From Candidatus Coatesiibacteriota bacterium (GTDB taxonomy: Bacteria > Oederibacteriota > CAKKQC01), in assembly GCA_023265785.1 (NCBI GenBank), contig JAHFSL010000043.1, positions 1-5,421 of the forward strand: a DNA stretch of 5,421 bases, written 5' to 3'. Each line of letters opens with the position of its first letter. The stretch's first letter is position 1. The notes beneath the pieces are model-generated. The model had not been told where the DNA came from. It saw only the letters and a program-made list of their open reading frames with translations, and did no database searches. Shown here piece after piece: positions 4,782 through 5,421 of the stretch. The translations under genes and the position numbers were made by a program.

Positions 4782-5421
4782 TCACTTTGCGTCCCTGACG
4801 GCGGTCAGGTATTCAGGGGTGGTGCCGCAACAGCCGCCCACAAACGTGGCGCCAGCCGTGCGGCATGCGTGAATGATTCCGGCCCACGCGAGCGTGGGTA
4901 CGGGCCAGAGGAGTCGCCCGTCGGGACCGGGGGTGGGCAGGCCCGCACCCGGCTTGGCGATGAGCGGGGTGCCCGGCGGGAGCACGGCCTTGAGACGGGC
5001 GATGAGGGCGGGGAACTCGGCCGGGTCGCCGCCGCAGTTGGCGCCCACGGCGAAGGCCCCGGCGGCCAGCGCCTGCCGACAGCCCTCCTCATGGTGGGCG
5101 GTGAAACTGGCGAGGACCATGGGGGCGCCGGCCTCGCGGGCGGCGGTGACGGCGAGGGCGGCCTCGGCGGGGTCGGAAAAGGTTTCGAGGAAGATCGCTT
5201 CGACCCCCGCGGCGGCCAGCGCGGTGGCCTGCTCCAGGAACGCCTCAAAGGCCTCGGCGGGATTGAGGCCGCCGTCCCCCACCCGCTCCCCCGTGGGACC
5301 CATGGAGCCGAAGACGGCGGCCCCGGGAGCGGCCAGCCGGGCCAGCGCCACGGCGCCCCGGTTGAGGGACTCGGCGGCCCCTTCCAGGGAATATTTTCCA
5401 AGCCGGATGCGGTTGGCGCCG
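4782..5421 (-). CDS. Homocysteine S-methyltransferase-type protein (5' end outside window)
   Basis: The C-terminal 212 residues of an S-methyl_trans (homocysteine methyltransferase) domain. The family transfers a methyl group to the thiol of homocysteine, giving methionine, in a TIM barrel that holds Zn through three cysteines. Motifs visible in order are GANRIRLGKYSLEGAAESLN at the window edge, then FGSMGPTGE, EAIFLETFSDP, VGANCGGDP (Cys129 of the visible part) and FVGGCCGTTPEY (Cys197 and Cys198). These match the three Zn ligands and their usual spacing. The frame is open to base 5421, so the true start is outside the window and an internal GTG at 5351 is not the start. The protein stops soon after GGCCGTTP, so no pterin- or cobalamin-binding domain follows: it is either a stand-alone methyltransferase or a split MetH N-terminal part. 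The beta-barrel gene starts 59 nt downstream. Substrate is assigned by family only. Confidence 0.92.
   Translation of the reverse strand, partial: GANRIRLGKYSLEGAAESLNRGAVALARLAAPGAAVFGSMGPTGERVGDGGLNPAEAFEAFLEQATALAAAGVEAIFLETFSDPAEAALAVTAAREAGAPMVLASFTAHHEEGCRQALAAGAFAVGANCGGDPAEFPALIARLKAVLPPGTPLIAKPGAGLPTPGPDGRLLWPVPTLAWAGIIHACRTAGATFVGGCCGTTPEYLTAVRDAK

Noticed and set aside
4794..4809. Hairpin CCTGAC/GTCAGG near the end of the methyltransferase gene as a terminator
   Set aside because: It lies inside the coding sequence before the stop, and no T-run follows.
1..5421. CRISPR array, tRNA or rRNA gene
   Set aside because: No regularly spaced repeats and no tRNA- or rRNA-like sequence was seen by eye on either strand; a tRNAscan or Rfam search would settle small RNAs.

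Overview
The window comes from the chromosome of a GC-rich Gram-negative bacterium. The evidence is a signal-peptide-bearing outer-membrane beta-barrel protein and a Wza-type export lipoprotein, together with high-GC third codon positions. I cannot place it taxonomically with confidence; a PVC-group or proteobacterial relative would fit. All supported genes lie on the minus strand, so they read from high to low coordinates.

Layout in transcriptional order. (1) 5421-4782: the C-terminal 212 residues of a homocysteine S-methyltransferase-type protein, cut by the window edge. (2) 4722-3538: an outer-membrane beta-barrel of the kind found with exopolysaccharide loci. (3) 3472-2249: an ATPase of the AAA_14/DUF4143 class, with its own promoter. 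(4) 2195-2010 and 2006-1878: two very small membrane proteins. (5) 1861-1208: a short Wza-like polysaccharide export lipoprotein. (6) 1125-928: a 65-residue antitoxin-like orphan. (7) 810-550 and 575-141: a VapB-like ribbon-helix-helix antitoxin overlapping a VapC PIN-domain toxin. The leftmost 140 bases hold only hairpin-forming sequence.

The main observation is that the AAA_14/DUF4143 gene sits between two perfect 26-bp direct repeats (2216-2241 and 3538-3563). The repeat is the last 26 bases of the beta-barrel gene, ending exactly at its stop codon. Removing one repeat and the 1296 bp between would restore an ordinary operon: beta-barrel, 20-nt gap, two small membrane proteins, Wza-like lipoprotein. 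I infer that the ATPase arrived as a one-gene cassette that rebuilt the 3' end of its target gene. No recombinase is visible in the window.

A second pattern separates the accessory genes from the export genes. The ATPase, the 65-residue orphan and vapB each have a -10-like hexamer ending 9-10 nt before the ATG, which predicts nearly leaderless mRNAs. The beta-barrel gene and the 42-residue gene instead have strong Shine-Dalgarno sites 8 nt from their starts. The vapB promoter is close to consensus (TTGACA-N16-TATAAT) and contains a GGATATA direct repeat at 11-bp spacing, a natural candidate for the VapB operator.

The picture is an envelope polysaccharide export operon in which accessory modules (the AAA cassette, an orphan antitoxin and a toxin-antitoxin pair) have collected.
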